From Hyphomicrobiales bacterium (lineage in GTDB: Bacteria > Pseudomonadota > Alphaproteobacteria > Rhizobiales > Rhizobiaceae), in the NCBI GenBank assembly GCA_900470285.1, contig UCAG01000004.1:62001-126000 (forward strand): DNA of 64,000 bases, read 5' to 3'. The position numbers and the translations under genes were made by a program. Shown in pieces: positions 55,014-64,000 of this stretch (its first letter is position 1; the number at the start of each line of letters is the position of its first letter). A model generated the notes under the pieces. The model was not told the DNA's origin, searched no databases, and saw only the letters and a list, made by a program, of their open reading frames with translations.

Positions 55014-55925
55014 TCAGATCCCTTCACCGCTTTGCAGAAGTTTTTTCAGCCCTGTCCGATAATCCGGATAATGCAATTGATAGCCGGTTGCTTTCAATGC
55101 GGCATTGGAAGCCCGCTTGCACTCCTGATAAAACGAACGCGCCATCGGAGAAAGCTCAGCCGTTTCATAATCAATGACCGGCGGCGGAGTAACGCCCAGC
55201 AATTCTGCGGCATAGGAGATTATTTCATGTGCCGGTGCCGGTTCATCATCGGCGAGATTATAAATGCCGCCCTGATTGTTGAGTGCCAGATGTGCCAATG
55301 CACCGCCAATATCTTCCACATGAATACGGTTGAAAACATGGTCCTTTTTAATCAGGCGATGTGCACGGCCTTGTTTGATATTAGCCAGAGCATTGCGTGC
55401 CTGCCCCTGAAAAGACGGGCCGTAAATTCCGGAAATACGTAAAATGGTACAGGCAATATCTGTGCCTTCCACCTGCGCCAGCCATTCTTTCTCAGCGGTT
55501 ACACGGGCGGCAGAGCGGGCAGAAAGTGGTTTCAGCTCCGATGTTTCATCCACCCATGCCCCTTGATAATCACCGTACACACCGATGGTAGACAGATAGC
55601 TGATGAAGCGCGCATTCGGTGCGTGATAGGACAGGCCCTCCGGCATCAGCCGCAGGACCGGATCTGTTTCATCTGCGCTGCCGGTTAATGGAGCAACAGA
55701 AGAAATGATATGGGTTGCCTGTTGCAGTTCATCGCGCAATGCTGCGCTGAGGCCCTGTTCTGCATCAAAGAAAACAGGTGTGATACCGTTTTTGCGTAAA
55801 ATCTCTGCCTGCTCCGGACGGCGGACAGTGCCGGTAATTGAGCTGATTTTGGCTGCCGGATTTTGTTTGAGTGCTTCAATAAAATAATGAGCGGAATAGC
55901 CGGAGCCAAACAGAAAAATATGCAT
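55014..55925 (-). CDS. NAD-dependent epimerase/dehydratase-like SDR (YeeZ-type)
   Basis: 303-aa extended-SDR fold: nucleotide loop FGSGYSAHYF (GxGxxxxxF), YLSTIGVYGDYQGAWVDE and LRISGIYGP. Overlaps queG by one base, third gene of gst-queG-SDR. Substrate unknown. Confidence 0.88.
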   Translation of the reverse strand: MHIFLFGSGYSAHYFIEALKQNPAAKISSITGTVRRPEQAEILRKNGITPVFFDAEQGLSAALRDELQQATHIISSVAPLTGSADETDPVLRLMPEGLSYHAPNARFISYLSTIGVYGDYQGAWVDETSELKPLSARSAARVTAEKEWLAQVEGTDIACTILRISGIYGPSFQGQARNALANIKQGRAHRLIKKDHVFNRIHVEDIGGALAHLALNNQGGIYNLADDEPAPAHEIISYAAELLGVTPPPVIDYETAELSPMARSFYQECKRASNAALKATGYQLHYPDYRTGLKKLLQSGEGI

Positions 55926-57124
55926 TATTGGTTTCTCTCAATTTGCGCTGCGGCAGTCAGCCATTCTTCGATCACTTCCGCGTCTTGTTCAAGGGGAAGA
56001 TGCAGGTTTTTCTGATGCAGAAATTGCTGCACATCAGCCAATTGAGACAGTGCCCAGACAGCAGCCCCGCGTGTTACCGGTGCGGGATCATTCAGCAATT
56101 GTTCAATCATTGGGAGATAGGCCGGATTATCTGAGTTTCCGACTGCAATCAGCACATTACGGATAAAGCGGTCACGCCCGATCCGTTTGACCGGTGAGCC
56201 GCTGAAGAGGGTGCGGAAGGCGGGATCATCGAGTTGCAGCAGAGTATCAAGAGCCGGTTCTTTCAGCTCCTCCCGTGCCTGTAATTTGGCCTCTCTGGAG
56301 ACCTGCGCAAATTTGTTCCACGGGCAGGCCGACAGGCAGTCATCACAACCATAGATACGGTTGCCCATCATGGTGCGGAGTTCGTGCGGGATGGGGCCTT
56401 TATTCTCGATAGTGAGATAGGAAATGCAGCGTCGCGCATCAATCTGATAGGGGGCAGGAAATGCATCCGTCGGGCAGGCATCAAGACAGGCGCGACATCT
56501 GCCGCAACTGTCTTTGCCTGCGGTATCGGGTTCCAGATCCGCCGTGGTGAAAATAGAGCCGAGAAACAGCCATGATCCGTATTCGCGGCTCACCATATTG
56601 GTATGCTTGCCCTGCCAACCCATTCCGGCGGACACCGCCAGCGGCTTTTCCATCACCGGAGCCGTATCAACAAAAACTTTTACCTCATGACCGGTACGTG
56701 CCGCAAAGCGGCTGGCCATATGTTTGAGTTTACCTTTGATAATATCGTGATAATCGCGGTTCTGCGCATAGACCGAGATCGCCCCGCAATCTTTTTTGCT
56801 TTGCAGAGTGCGCGGGTCGTGGTCAGGGCCGTAATTCATCGCCAGCATGACGATGGAGCGCACTTCATGCCAAAGTTCAGACGGGTTCGAGCGCCGGTCA
56901 GCCGTTTCTTCCAGCCATTCCATGGAGCCATGGCGACCATGATCGAGAAAATAGCGCAACCGCTGCGGTGCCTGCGGAATGGCGTCCGGCACTGTAATGG
57001 CCACAACGTCAAAACCGGCCGCTGCGGCTTCTTCCATTAAGAATCGCTTCAGACGGACGGCAGGTGGCTCATCGCTTTTCGGCAGAGGTTTCTTTGGCGC
57101 GCGGTCAGAAGTCGAGGTCGCCAT
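55925..57124 (-). CDS. queG: Epoxyqueuosine reductase
   Basis: Last step of queuosine tRNA modification; cobalamin and two 4Fe-4S clusters. 399 aa. Cluster motifs CGRCRACLDACPTDAF and CDDCLSACPWNKFA, AMNYGPDHDP N-terminal domain, C-terminal HEAT-like helices. Start lies within the end of gst (20-base overlap). Confidence 0.95.
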   Translation of the reverse strand: MATSTSDRAPKKPLPKSDEPPAVRLKRFLMEEAAAAGFDVVAITVPDAIPQAPQRLRYFLDHGRHGSMEWLEETADRRSNPSELWHEVRSIVMLAMNYGPDHDPRTLQSKKDCGAISVYAQNRDYHDIIKGKLKHMASRFAARTGHEVKVFVDTAPVMEKPLAVSAGMGWQGKHTNMVSREYGSWLFLGSIFTTADLEPDTAGKDSCGRCRACLDACPTDAFPAPYQIDARRCISYLTIENKGPIPHELRTMMGNRIYGCDDCLSACPWNKFAQVSREAKLQAREELKEPALDTLLQLDDPAFRTLFSGSPVKRIGRDRFIRNVLIAVGNSDNPAYLPMIEQLLNDPAPVTRGAAVWALSQLADVQQFLHQKNLHLPLEQDAEVIEEWLTAAAQIERNQ

Positions 57125-57797
57125 AATGGGATGCCGGAAAAATGCCGCGTACTCGATCAGCGAGAAGCGGACGGAAAGAAGGACGGGATTTCATGCGCGC
57201 ATACCATTCGCGGGTAGCGCGGTGTTCTGCCCACTCAATCTCCCCCAGATAATCGAGAATGGAAATACCGGCAGCTGCTGCCATATCGGCATAACTTGGC
57301 GTATCACCGGCCAGCCAGTTGCGGGTTGCGGCCAGCCAGTCTGTATAACGCAGATGCTGGCGAATATTGGAACGGGCGGCACGGATTGCTGTGGAATCCG
57401 GTGCTGATGAGCCCATTTCCTGCGACATCTGCAACTTGAACACGCGTTCACGGGCAAGATGACGTGTAACTTCATTTTCAAATTTAATCAGAAACCAGTC
57501 GACGAGACGGCGCACTTCAGCGCGCTCCATCGGCGTTTCCGGCAGTAGACGGCGATTGCGCTTCAGCGCGCCACGGGTCTCATCCATATATTCCGCAATA
57601 ACTGTGGCACCGACAACCGGCCAGTCATTTTCGGCCAGCAAAACCGGCAGAGTTCCGGCCGGATTGAGTGCCAGAAATTCTTTTCTGCGTGACCACGGAC
57701 GTTCCTCAATCATTTCCGATTCCACGCCATATTCATTGAGAATCAGACGGACATAACGGGAGGTTGTAGACATCGGATGGTGAAACAGCGTGAGCAT
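57105..57797 (-). CDS. Glutathione S-transferase
   Basis: 230-aa GST: thioredoxin-like N-domain (FHHPMSTTSRYVRLIL, NPAGTLPVLL, TVIAEYMDE) and helical C-domain with YADMAAAAGISILDYLG. First gene of the gst-queG-SDR operon. Confidence 0.92.
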   Translation of the reverse strand: MLTLFHHPMSTTSRYVRLILNEYGVESEMIEERPWSRRKEFLALNPAGTLPVLLAENDWPVVGATVIAEYMDETRGALKRNRRLLPETPMERAEVRRLVDWFLIKFENEVTRHLARERVFKLQMSQEMGSSAPDSTAIRAARSNIRQHLRYTDWLAATRNWLAGDTPSYADMAAAAGISILDYLGEIEWAEHRATREWYARMKSRPSFRPLLADRVRGIFPASHYGDLDF

Positions 57798-58250
57798 ATG
57801 GTTCGATAGTACTTTCAGGTGTGGCTTTGAAGCGGCATGGTCTGAAACTTTGCCACCGGTAAGCCGGTAATCGGACTGAATAATCTGCCAGCTTGTAGCC
57901 GACCTGCAAAAGAGTCAGACCTTAAAGAAGGTTCCGGTCCGGCAGAGCGTTAAGCCTGAGCGGCAGACGAGGAGTTGGATTTAAAACAGCAGACGCAATA
58001 AAAATGCGGTTGTAGAGCATTTTGCGTAATTATACATGCTTCCTATAAATAATTGGTTAGGACGGGTGAGTTACATAAAGATGCATTGCATTGTGAGTAA
58101 AAACATTTCAACAGGCTGAATTTATGGCGGTGAGATTGTTTTTCAGCATATTTCCGGTTCACAGACATAATGTCCGTTTAATTCCGACATTTAAAATCTA
58201 TCCGGACCGGCGGCAATATTTATATAACGCAGACAAAGGTATTCAGCATT
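57798..58250. other. Divergent promoter region between gst and uppP
   Basis: 453 bases without a gene. A small dyad AATGTC / GACATT lies near 58170-58190. It must carry both promoters; none is clear enough to mark. Confidence 0.45.
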
Positions 58251-59057
58251 ATGGACGCATGGGCAATATTTGAAGCTGCGATTCTCGGTCTTCTGGAAGG
58301 TTTGACAGAGTTTCTGCCGGTGTCGTCTACAGGCCATCTTTTGCTGGCAGGACACTTTCTTGGCTTTGAATCAACCGGCCGTACTTTTGAGGTGCTGATT
58401 CAGCTTGGTGCTATTCTCGCAATCCTGAGTGTTTATTTCGGCCGTTTGTGGAAGCTGCTGACTGATCTGCCGCGGGATGCGGGTGCAAGGCGTTTTGCAA
58501 CCGGAATCATACTGGCCTTTTTACCGGCTGCCGTGATCGGTGCGCTGGCACATAGTTATATCAAACAGGTTTTGTTTGAAACGCCGGTGCTGGTCTGCTC
58601 GATGCTGATTCTCGGCGGGTTTGTTCTTCTGTGGGTAGATCGGCTGCCGCTGCGACCGCGTTATAATGATGTGACGCAATATCCGCTGAAAATGTGCTTT
58701 ATGATCGGCCTTGTGCAGTGCTTGGCAATGATACCGGGTGTGTCCCGTTCCGGTTCGACCATTGTCGGGGCACTGCTGATGGGCTCGGATAAGCGTTCCG
58801 CTGCAGAATTTTCGTTCTTTCTGGCCATGCCGACAATGGCCGGTGCTTTTGCCTATGATCTCTATAAAAATCATGCGCTGCTCTCAACGAATGATCTGAC
58901 ACAGATTGGTATCGGCTTTGTTGCGGCTTTCATCTCCGGTGTGATTGTTGTGCGTTATTTGCTGGATTATGTATCCCGCCACGGTTTTGCATTGTTTGCC
59001 TGGTGGCGTCTGATCGTCGGTTCCGCCGGTCTGGCCGCATTAATGGTCTGGGGCTAA
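58251..59057 (+). CDS. uppP: Undecaprenyl-diphosphate phosphatase
   Basis: Recycles the lipid carrier of peptidoglycan synthesis at the inner membrane. 268 aa, about 8 helices, with signature [16 protein letters not shown] near residue 16 and [10 protein letters not shown] near 163. AAAGG precedes the start. Confidence 0.95.
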   Translation: MDAWAIFEAAILGLLEGLTEFLPVSSTGHLLLAGHFLGFESTGRTFEVLIQLGAILAILSVYFGRLWKLLTDLPRDAGARRFATGIILAFLPAAVIGALAHSYIKQVLFETPVLVCSMLILGGFVLLWVDRLPLRPRYNDVTQYPLKMCFMIGLVQCLAMIPGVSRSGSTIVGALLMGSDKRSAAEFSFFLAMPTMAGAFAYDLYKNHALLSTNDLTQIGIGFVAAFISGVIVVRYLLDYVSRHGFALFAWWRLIVGSAGLAALMVWG

Positions 59058-59077
59058 GCTTCAAATATCTGAAACAG

Positions 59078-59101
59078 AAAAGGCCCCGTGAGGGGCCTTT
59101 A
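59078..59101. terminator. Bidirectional terminator uppP / NDUFA9-like
   Basis: AAAGGCCCC / GGGGCCTTT stem with a GTGA loop between convergent genes. Confidence 0.93.
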
Positions 59102-59123
59102 TTGTATTCAGTTTATGACCGTT

Positions 59124-60113
59124 TTAGCGGGCAAGGCTTGCCTTGTCATACTGACCCAGTACACGGTAGCGCCAGAGGTAAGACGGCAGGATTGCATCAA
59201 TTGCCTGTGGTTTGATGCCCAGACCTTCCAGTGTCAGGTCAGCATCCGCAGCTTCCTGCGAAACCACATTATTGCTCTTCAGCAGTTTAACATGGTCGCT
59301 GGTCAGCGGCGGGTTCGGTAGCAGGCCGAGAATTTTGCCCTGTAGGCTGGCCACCCACCAAGGCAGATTGATGAAGGCGCGCTTGCGGCCGATCACTTCC
59401 AGCGAAATTTCCATGCAGCGACGCAGGGTCAGCACTTCCGCACCACCCAGCTCATAGGCCTTACCTGCCTGCAATTTACCCTCAACCGCACGGGCAATCA
59501 CTTCAGCCACATCGCCGACATAAACCGGCTGGAACTGGGTCTTGCCGCCGCCGATCAGAGGCATGAACGGGGAGAAACGGGACATGCTGGCGAATTTGTT
59601 GAAGAACTGGTCTTCAGGGCCGAAAATCACGCTCGGGCGCAGAATGACCGCATCCGGCTTTACGCTCAGTACCTGACGTTCTGCTTCTGCTTTGGTGCGG
59701 GCATATTCGGATGCGCTTTTCAGATCTGCTCCGAGTGCCGACATATGCAGTAGCGGCAGACCGGCAGCGGCAGCAACTTCAGCCACATGTTTCGCACCGA
59801 TGGCATGAACAGTGTTGAAACGCTGTTTGCCGCCTTCGGCAAGAATACCAACCAGATTAACGACATAATCCGCGCCTTTGACTGCACGTTCAACCGACCA
59901 GCGATGACGGATATTGGCCTGTACCAGCTGGATCTGACCGATATTGCCAAGCGGCTGCATGTAATAGGCAATTTCCGGCTTGCGCACAGCAACACGCACA
60001 CGGTAACCGCGCCGTGCCAGTGCATCAACCACATGACGCCCTACAAAACCTGAACCACCGAAAACTGTAACCAGTTTGGGTGTTGTGCGGTGATTAAGCG
60101 TTTGCGTGTCCAT
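59124..60113 (-). CDS. Complex I NDUFA9-family SDR protein
   Basis: 329-aa atypical SDR related to mitochondrial NDUFA9: VFGGSGFVGRHVVDALARRGY, NLVGIL, SVIFGPEDQFFNKFA. In alphaproteobacteria, members may assist complex I or act in quinone or lipid chemistry; function not proven. Confidence 0.92.
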   Translation of the reverse strand: MDTQTLNHRTTPKLVTVFGGSGFVGRHVVDALARRGYRVRVAVRKPEIAYYMQPLGNIGQIQLVQANIRHRWSVERAVKGADYVVNLVGILAEGGKQRFNTVHAIGAKHVAEVAAAAGLPLLHMSALGADLKSASEYARTKAEAERQVLSVKPDAVILRPSVIFGPEDQFFNKFASMSRFSPFMPLIGGGKTQFQPVYVGDVAEVIARAVEGKLQAGKAYELGGAEVLTLRRCMEISLEVIGRKRAFINLPWWVASLQGKILGLLPNPPLTSDHVKLLKSNNVVSQEAADADLTLEGLGIKPQAIDAILPSYLWRYRVLGQYDKASLAR

Positions 60114-60376
60114 GACCTGTCTCCTGCGCCGGTCTTATTGCGGCATGATAGCTGCATAGCGGATATTGCCATCTCTATGCAGTAAACTTTCCAGTGCTGC
60201 CCCGCGATGTCTTGCGCGTTCTGCCAGCTTTGGGGTCACGCTTTACTGGTTTTTTGCCGTTTCGCAAAGGGGACATAATGCACCATACCCTGAAAGATTA
60301 CACTTTAAGCTTTGTTTTGCCCCGATTTGCATGAATCCCCTTTGCCTTTGCGCAAATCTGCTGCTAAATCGCGCGC

Positions 60377-62185
60377 ATGAGCACACCACTTGACCATATC
60401 CGGAATTTTTCCATCGTCGCCCATATTGATCATGGGAAGTCGACACTTGCCGACCGTTTGATTCAAGCAACCGGCGGCCTTGATAATCGTGAAATGAAAG
60501 AGCAGGTGCTCGACTCGATGGATATCGAGCGCGAGCGCGGCATCACGATCAAGGCGCAGACCGTTCGTCTGAATTATCGTGCGAAAAATGGTGAGGACTA
60601 TGTTCTCAACCTGATCGACACCCCGGGGCACGTTGACTTTGCCTATGAGGTTTCCCGCTCATTGGCGGCCTGTGAAGGTTCGCTGCTGGTGGTAGACGCG
60701 TCTCAGGGCGTGGAAGCGCAGACGCTGGCCAATGTTTACCAAGCAATCGACAATAATCATGATCTGGTTGTTGTGCTGAACAAGATTGATCTGCCTGCGG
60801 CTGATCCTGAGCGTGTGAAAGAACAGGTTGAAGATGTGATCGGTATCGACGCATCGGATGCCGTGGAAATTTCTGCGAAAAGCGGTCTGGGTATTCCGGA
60901 TGTGCTGGAAGCGATTGTTGAGCGCCTGCCGCCGCCAAAAGAAGGCGACCGTGATGCACCGCTCAAAGCCATGCTGGTGGATAGCTGGTATGACACCTAT
61001 CTCGGTGTAATCGTTCTTGTACGTATCATCGACGGTGTTTTGAAAAAAGGCCAGACCATCCGCATGATGGGCACAGGCGCCAAATATCCGGTGGAGCGCG
61101 TCGGCGTATTCACACCGAAAATGGTGGCTGTTGAAGATCTGGGGCCGGGTGAGCTTGGCTTTATCACTGCCTCGATCAAGGAAGTAGCGGATACCCGCGT
61201 CGGTGATACGATCACCGAGGATAAACGTCCGACAACAACCATGCTGCCGGGCTTCAAGCCTGCACAGCCGGTGGTTTTCTGCGGTCTGTTCCCTGTGGAT
61301 GCGGCTGATTTTGAAGATTTGCGTGCTGCCATGGGCAAGCTGCGTCTTAATGATGCGAGCTTCTCCTTTGAAATGGAAACATCGGCCGCTCTGGGCTTTG
61401 GTTTCCGTTGCGGTTTCCTCGGGCTGTTGCATCTTGAAATCATTCAGGAACGTCTTTCCCGCGAATTTGATCTTGATCTGATCGCTACCGCACCTTCCGT
61501 TGTCTATCGCATGAATATGCTCGATGGTTCGGTGAAGGAACTGCACAATCCGGCAGATATGCCGGATGTGGTGAAAATCACTTCTATTGAAGAGCCGTGG
61601 ATTAAAGCGACGATTCTGACGCCGGATGATTATCTCGGTTCGATCCTGAAACTCTGTCAGGAGCGTCGTGGTATTCAGGTCGATCTGTCTTATGTCGGCC
61701 CGCGTGCGATGGTGACCTATGAACTGCCGCTCAACGAAGTGGTGTTCGATTTCTACGATCGCCTGAAGTCGATTTCCAAAGGTTATGCATCTTTCGATTA
61801 TAATCTGTCGGAATATAAAGAAGGTGATCTGGTGAAGATGTCGATCCTCGTCAATGACGAACCGGTTGATGCGCTCTCCATGCTGGTACACCGTTCTGCT
61901 GCTGAAAAACGTGGCCGCGTGCTGTGTGAAAAGCTGAAAGACCTGATACCGCAGCATATGTTCAAAATTCCGATTCAGGCGGCAATCGGCGGACGTATTG
62001 TTGCGCGTGAGACGATCTCGGCTCTGCGTAAGGATGTGACGGCGAAATGCTACGGTGGTGACGTTTCGCGTAAGCGCAAACTTCTGGAAAAGCAGAAGGA
62101 AGGTAAGAAGCGCATGCGTCAGTTCGGTAAGGTGGAAATTCCGCAGGAAGCCTTCATTCAGGCGCTTAAAATGGGTGATGAATAA
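60377..62185 (+). CDS. lepA: Translation factor LepA (EF4)
   Basis: Ribosome-associated GTPase, 602 aa. G1 [14 protein letters not shown]3 [12 protein letters not shown]4 NKIDLP and the LepA-specific C-terminal [20 protein letters not shown] type region ([17 protein letters not shown]) are intact. Monocistronic. Confidence 0.97.
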   Translation: MSTPLDHIRNFSIVAHIDHGKSTLADRLIQATGGLDNREMKEQVLDSMDIERERGITIKAQTVRLNYRAKNGEDYVLNLIDTPGHVDFAYEVSRSLAACEGSLLVVDASQGVEAQTLANVYQAIDNNHDLVVVLNKIDLPAADPERVKEQVEDVIGIDASDAVEISAKSGLGIPDVLEAIVERLPPPKEGDRDAPLKAMLVDSWYDTYLGVIVLVRIIDGVLKKGQTIRMMGTGAKYPVERVGVFTPKMVAVEDLGPGELGFITASIKEVADTRVGDTITEDKRPTTTMLPGFKPAQPVVFCGLFPVDAADFEDLRAAMGKLRLNDASFSFEMETSAALGFGFRCGFLGLLHLEIIQERLSREFDLDLIATAPSVVYRMNMLDGSVKELHNPADMPDVVKITSIEEPWIKATILTPDDYLGSILKLCQERRGIQVDLSYVGPRAMVTYELPLNEVVFDFYDRLKSISKGYASFDYNLSEYKEGDLVKMSILVNDEPVDALSMLVHRSAAEKRGRVLCEKLKDLIPQHMFKIPIQAAIGGRIVARETISALRKDVTAKCYGGDVSRKRKLLEKQKEGKKRMRQFGKVEIPQEAFIQALKMGDE

Positions 62186-62205
62186 TCACTTCAGAGACTT
62201 CGAGC

Positions 62206-62231
62206 AGACCCGCCTTCCGGCGGGTTTGTTT
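62206..62231 (+). terminator. Terminator after lepA
   Basis: ACCCGCC / GGCGGGT stem, TTCC loop, then TTGTTTT. Confidence 0.9.
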
Positions 62232-62255
62232 TAATTAAATATAGGATATTTCGAT

Positions 62256-62507
62256 ATGACTGCTAAGCCACGTATTACCATTGAATATTGTATCCAGTGT
62301 AACTGGATGCTCCGTGCTGCATGGGCGGCACAGGAATTGTTGCAGGCATTCGGTGATGAAGTGGGGGAGATCGCGCTTATTCCGGGCGGCGACGGCAATT
62401 ACATCATTCGTCTGAATGAGCAGGTGGTATGGGATCGTAAAGCTGAAAACGGCTTTCCGGAAACCGATGCGCTGGTTGCCCGTATTCGTGAGACAATGAA
62501 GGGCTGA
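62256..62507 (+). CDS. SelT/SelW/SelH (Rdx-type) selenoprotein homologue with CxxC
   Basis: 83-aa thioredoxin-fold protein. The redox site is Cys12-x-x-Cys15 (EYCIQCNW), where eukaryotic SelW has selenocysteine; here both are Cys. Family members are thought to be thiol oxidoreductases. It stands alone between two terminators. Confidence 0.9.
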   Translation: MTAKPRITIEYCIQCNWMLRAAWAAQELLQAFGDEVGEIALIPGGDGNYIIRLNEQVVWDRKAENGFPETDALVARIRETMKG

Positions 62508-62565
62508 TCAGGCTCTGGTCTTTATATGATATATAAAGACGTAACTAGCTGATTTTTATTGTAAA

Positions 62566-62600
62566 ATAAAAGCCGGATGCAATGTGCGTCCGGCTTTTTT
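62566..62600 (+). terminator. Terminator after the SelW-like gene
   Basis: AAAAGCCGGA / TCCGGCTTTT stem with an 11-base loop and a run of six T. Confidence 0.9.
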
Positions 62601-62855
62601 ATTTATCGGGCAAAGTGTTGCGGGCATCATTTAAGACAGAGATTCCGCTGCGGCTTTCCGGTTTCTGTGCGGATATATATGAGCTGCATAGACGCGGATT
62701 GCTGGTTTCGTCTTTATTTATTGCGGCGCAGATAGCTGAAATGGTTAATTTTACTGCCTAAAATAAGGCTCTGTTGTGCCTTGAGCGGGATTTTTGCCTC
62801 ATTCTGTAAAGGCTTATAATCCCGTTCTCAGAGATAGATTCCGTCAAATTGTTTC

Positions 62856-64000
62856 CTATAAAAAGCGCGGTGCCGGAGCACTGCCATTCTGTGGCAAGGA
62901 TTGTTGCTGCGGCGCTTTTTTCTGTTCGTGATTATCCGGATTATCGCCCAGTTCCAATGCCTCAATCTTTGCGCTGCGACGGGTGACTTTGGAGGATGAG
63001 ATCAGAATATCGTCAATGTCGCGGCTGGCCTGTGAGAAATGGGTTTGTAATTTTCGCACACGCTCATCAAGGCGCGATACATCATCCATCAGTCGCACAA
63101 CCTCCCCCTGAATGAGATGGGCCTGTTCCCGCATCCGCGCATCTTTGAGTACCGACTGGATCACCTGAATGGAGAGCATTAGCAGGGAAGGGGAGACAAT
63201 AACCACCCGTGAGCGATGTGCCCGCTGGATAATGACTTCAAAATTTTCGTGAATTTCCGCAAAGATCGATTCTGACGGCACAAACAGAAAGGCCGTATCC
63301 TGTGTTTCTCCGCTGATGAAATATTTAGCGGCGATGTCACGAATGTGTACTTCCATATCACGGCGAAAAAGCTGCTCATAATGACGCTTGGCTTCCGGTG
63401 TTTCCGAGGCTTTGAGCGCATTCCAGCTTTCCAGCGGGAATTTGGCATCGACCACCAGTGAGGCTGTGCCATTAGGCATCCGCACAAGACAATCAGGCCG
63501 CAGGCCATTGGAGAGTGTAGCCTGAAACTCATAGGCATCCATTGGCAGACCGTCGGCAATAATTGCTTCCATCCGCGACTGGCCGAAAGCGCCCCGCGTT
63601 TGCTTATTGGCTAGGATGGCCTGCAATTGCACAACCTGACCGGCGAGAGACTGGATATTGTTCTGGGCAGTATCAATCACCGCCAGCCGCTCCTGCAACT
63701 TGCTCAGATTTTCATGAGTTGAACGGGTTTGTTCATTGATGCTGCGGCCAAGATGACTGGTCATGCCGTCCAGCCGGTCGCGGATAGATTTATTGAGCTC
63801 TGCCTGTCTGGCGCCGAAAAGTTCTGCCATCGTCTGCATCCGGCCCTGCATTTCTGCCTGGCTTTTCAGGATGGACTGCATTTGCATTTCTGCCTCGCGT
63901 GCCCGCTCTTCTGACTGGAATTGTGCATGCAGCATGGCTCTGCTGCTGCGGCCGAAGAGCCAGAACAGCAGGAGAAGGATGAGCAGTACAAAACCGCCTG
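62856..64000 (-). CDS. rmuC: DNA recombination protein RmuC (5' end beyond the window)
   Basis: PD-(D/E)XK-like protein limiting DNA inversions at repeats. Coiled-coil N-terminal half, then nuclease-like domain with VVDAKFPLESWNAL and FVPSESIFAEI. An ATG is at 63935, but the same frame continues to the window edge encoding a hydrophobic anchor (FVLLILLLLFWLFG) typical of RmuC, so the true start lies outside. Partial. Confidence 0.93.
   Translation of the reverse strand, partial: GGFVLLILLLLFWLFGRSSRAMLHAQFQSEERAREAEMQMQSILKSQAEMQGRMQTMAELFGARQAELNKSIRDRLDGMTSHLGRSINEQTRSTHENLSKLQERLAVIDTAQNNIQSLAGQVVQLQAILANKQTRGAFGQSRMEAIIADGLPMDAYEFQATLSNGLRPDCLVRMPNGTASLVVDAKFPLESWNALKASETPEAKRHYEQLFRRDMEVHIRDIAAKYFISGETQDTAFLFVPSESIFAEIHENFEVIIQRAHRSRVVIVSPSLLMLSIQVIQSVLKDARMREQAHLIQGEVVRLMDDVSRLDERVRKLQTHFSQASRDIDDILISSSKVTRRSAKIEALELGDNPDNHEQKKAPQQQSLPQNGSAPAPRFL

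Noticed and set aside
60659-61957. 432-codon minus-strand frame
   Set aside because: Antisense shadow of lepA; His/Arg-rich low-information translation.
1-64000. CRISPR array, prophage or insertion sequence
   Set aside because: No regularly spaced repeats, integrase, transposase or phage structural genes seen.

Overview
The window looks like chromosomal DNA of an alphaproteobacterium of the Hyphomicrobiales, most likely a Brucellaceae relative (Brucella/Ochrobactrum/Pseudochrobactrum type). This is inferred from gene content and order (ubiE-ubiB-coaBC; gst-queG-SDR; uppP facing an NDUFA9-like gene; gpmA/dapB/ABC exporter/glk), from protein flavour and from moderate GC. I could not run a database search.

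Layout. 1-6.7 kb: a five-gene operon for an exported molybdenum hydroxylase (Tat-targeted Mo subunit, 2Fe-2S subunit, triheme cytochrome c) with its cofactor genes (XdhC, MobA-like). 6.9-8.8 kb: YceI plus an L-lactate-oxidase-like flavoenzyme, both with signal peptides. 8.9-12.8 kb: arsenic operon arsR-acr3-arsC-arsH-MFS. 12.8-22.9 kb: a copper island with cueR, copA, copZ, a Met/His-rich mini-protein, a glutaredoxin plus ferredoxin-reductase pair, and an RND pump. The four transcription units of this island start at four near-identical CueR-type promoters arranged as two divergent pairs; this is the most interesting part of the window. 23.4 kb: tRNA-Ser(GGA). 24-25 kb: small membrane protein and msrA. 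25.2-34.5 kb: nucleoside uptake and salvage (BMP-type ABC transporter with an isochorismatase-fold gene inside it, cdd, purine nucleoside phosphorylase, deoA, upp). 34.9-38.8 kb: ubiE, ubiB and a coaBC that carries an extra N-terminal ribbon-helix-helix domain. 39-47.1 kb: periplasmic trehalase, sigma-54-driven amtB, prfC, HdeD-like protein, cardiolipin synthase, EEP phosphatase. 47.3-49 kb: GAF-GGDEF protein, a 69-aa orphan, tRNA-Leu(CAG). 49.2-64 kb: mostly housekeeping (gpmA, dapB, MsbA-like exporter, glk, mepA, SDR, queG, gst, uppP, NDUFA9-like, lepA, a SelW-like protein and the 3' part of rmuC).

How it fits together. The accessory first third is an oxidation and metal-stress zone: periplasmic oxidoreductases, arsenic detoxification and a compact copper response in which one regulator appears to control cytosolic copper export (CopA/CopZ), thiol redox proteins and a drug-type RND pump. 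The nucleoside block is a coherent import-to-base pathway. The remainder is core genome, with well-formed intrinsic terminators at most convergent junctions. No integrase, transposase or CRISPR array was seen.
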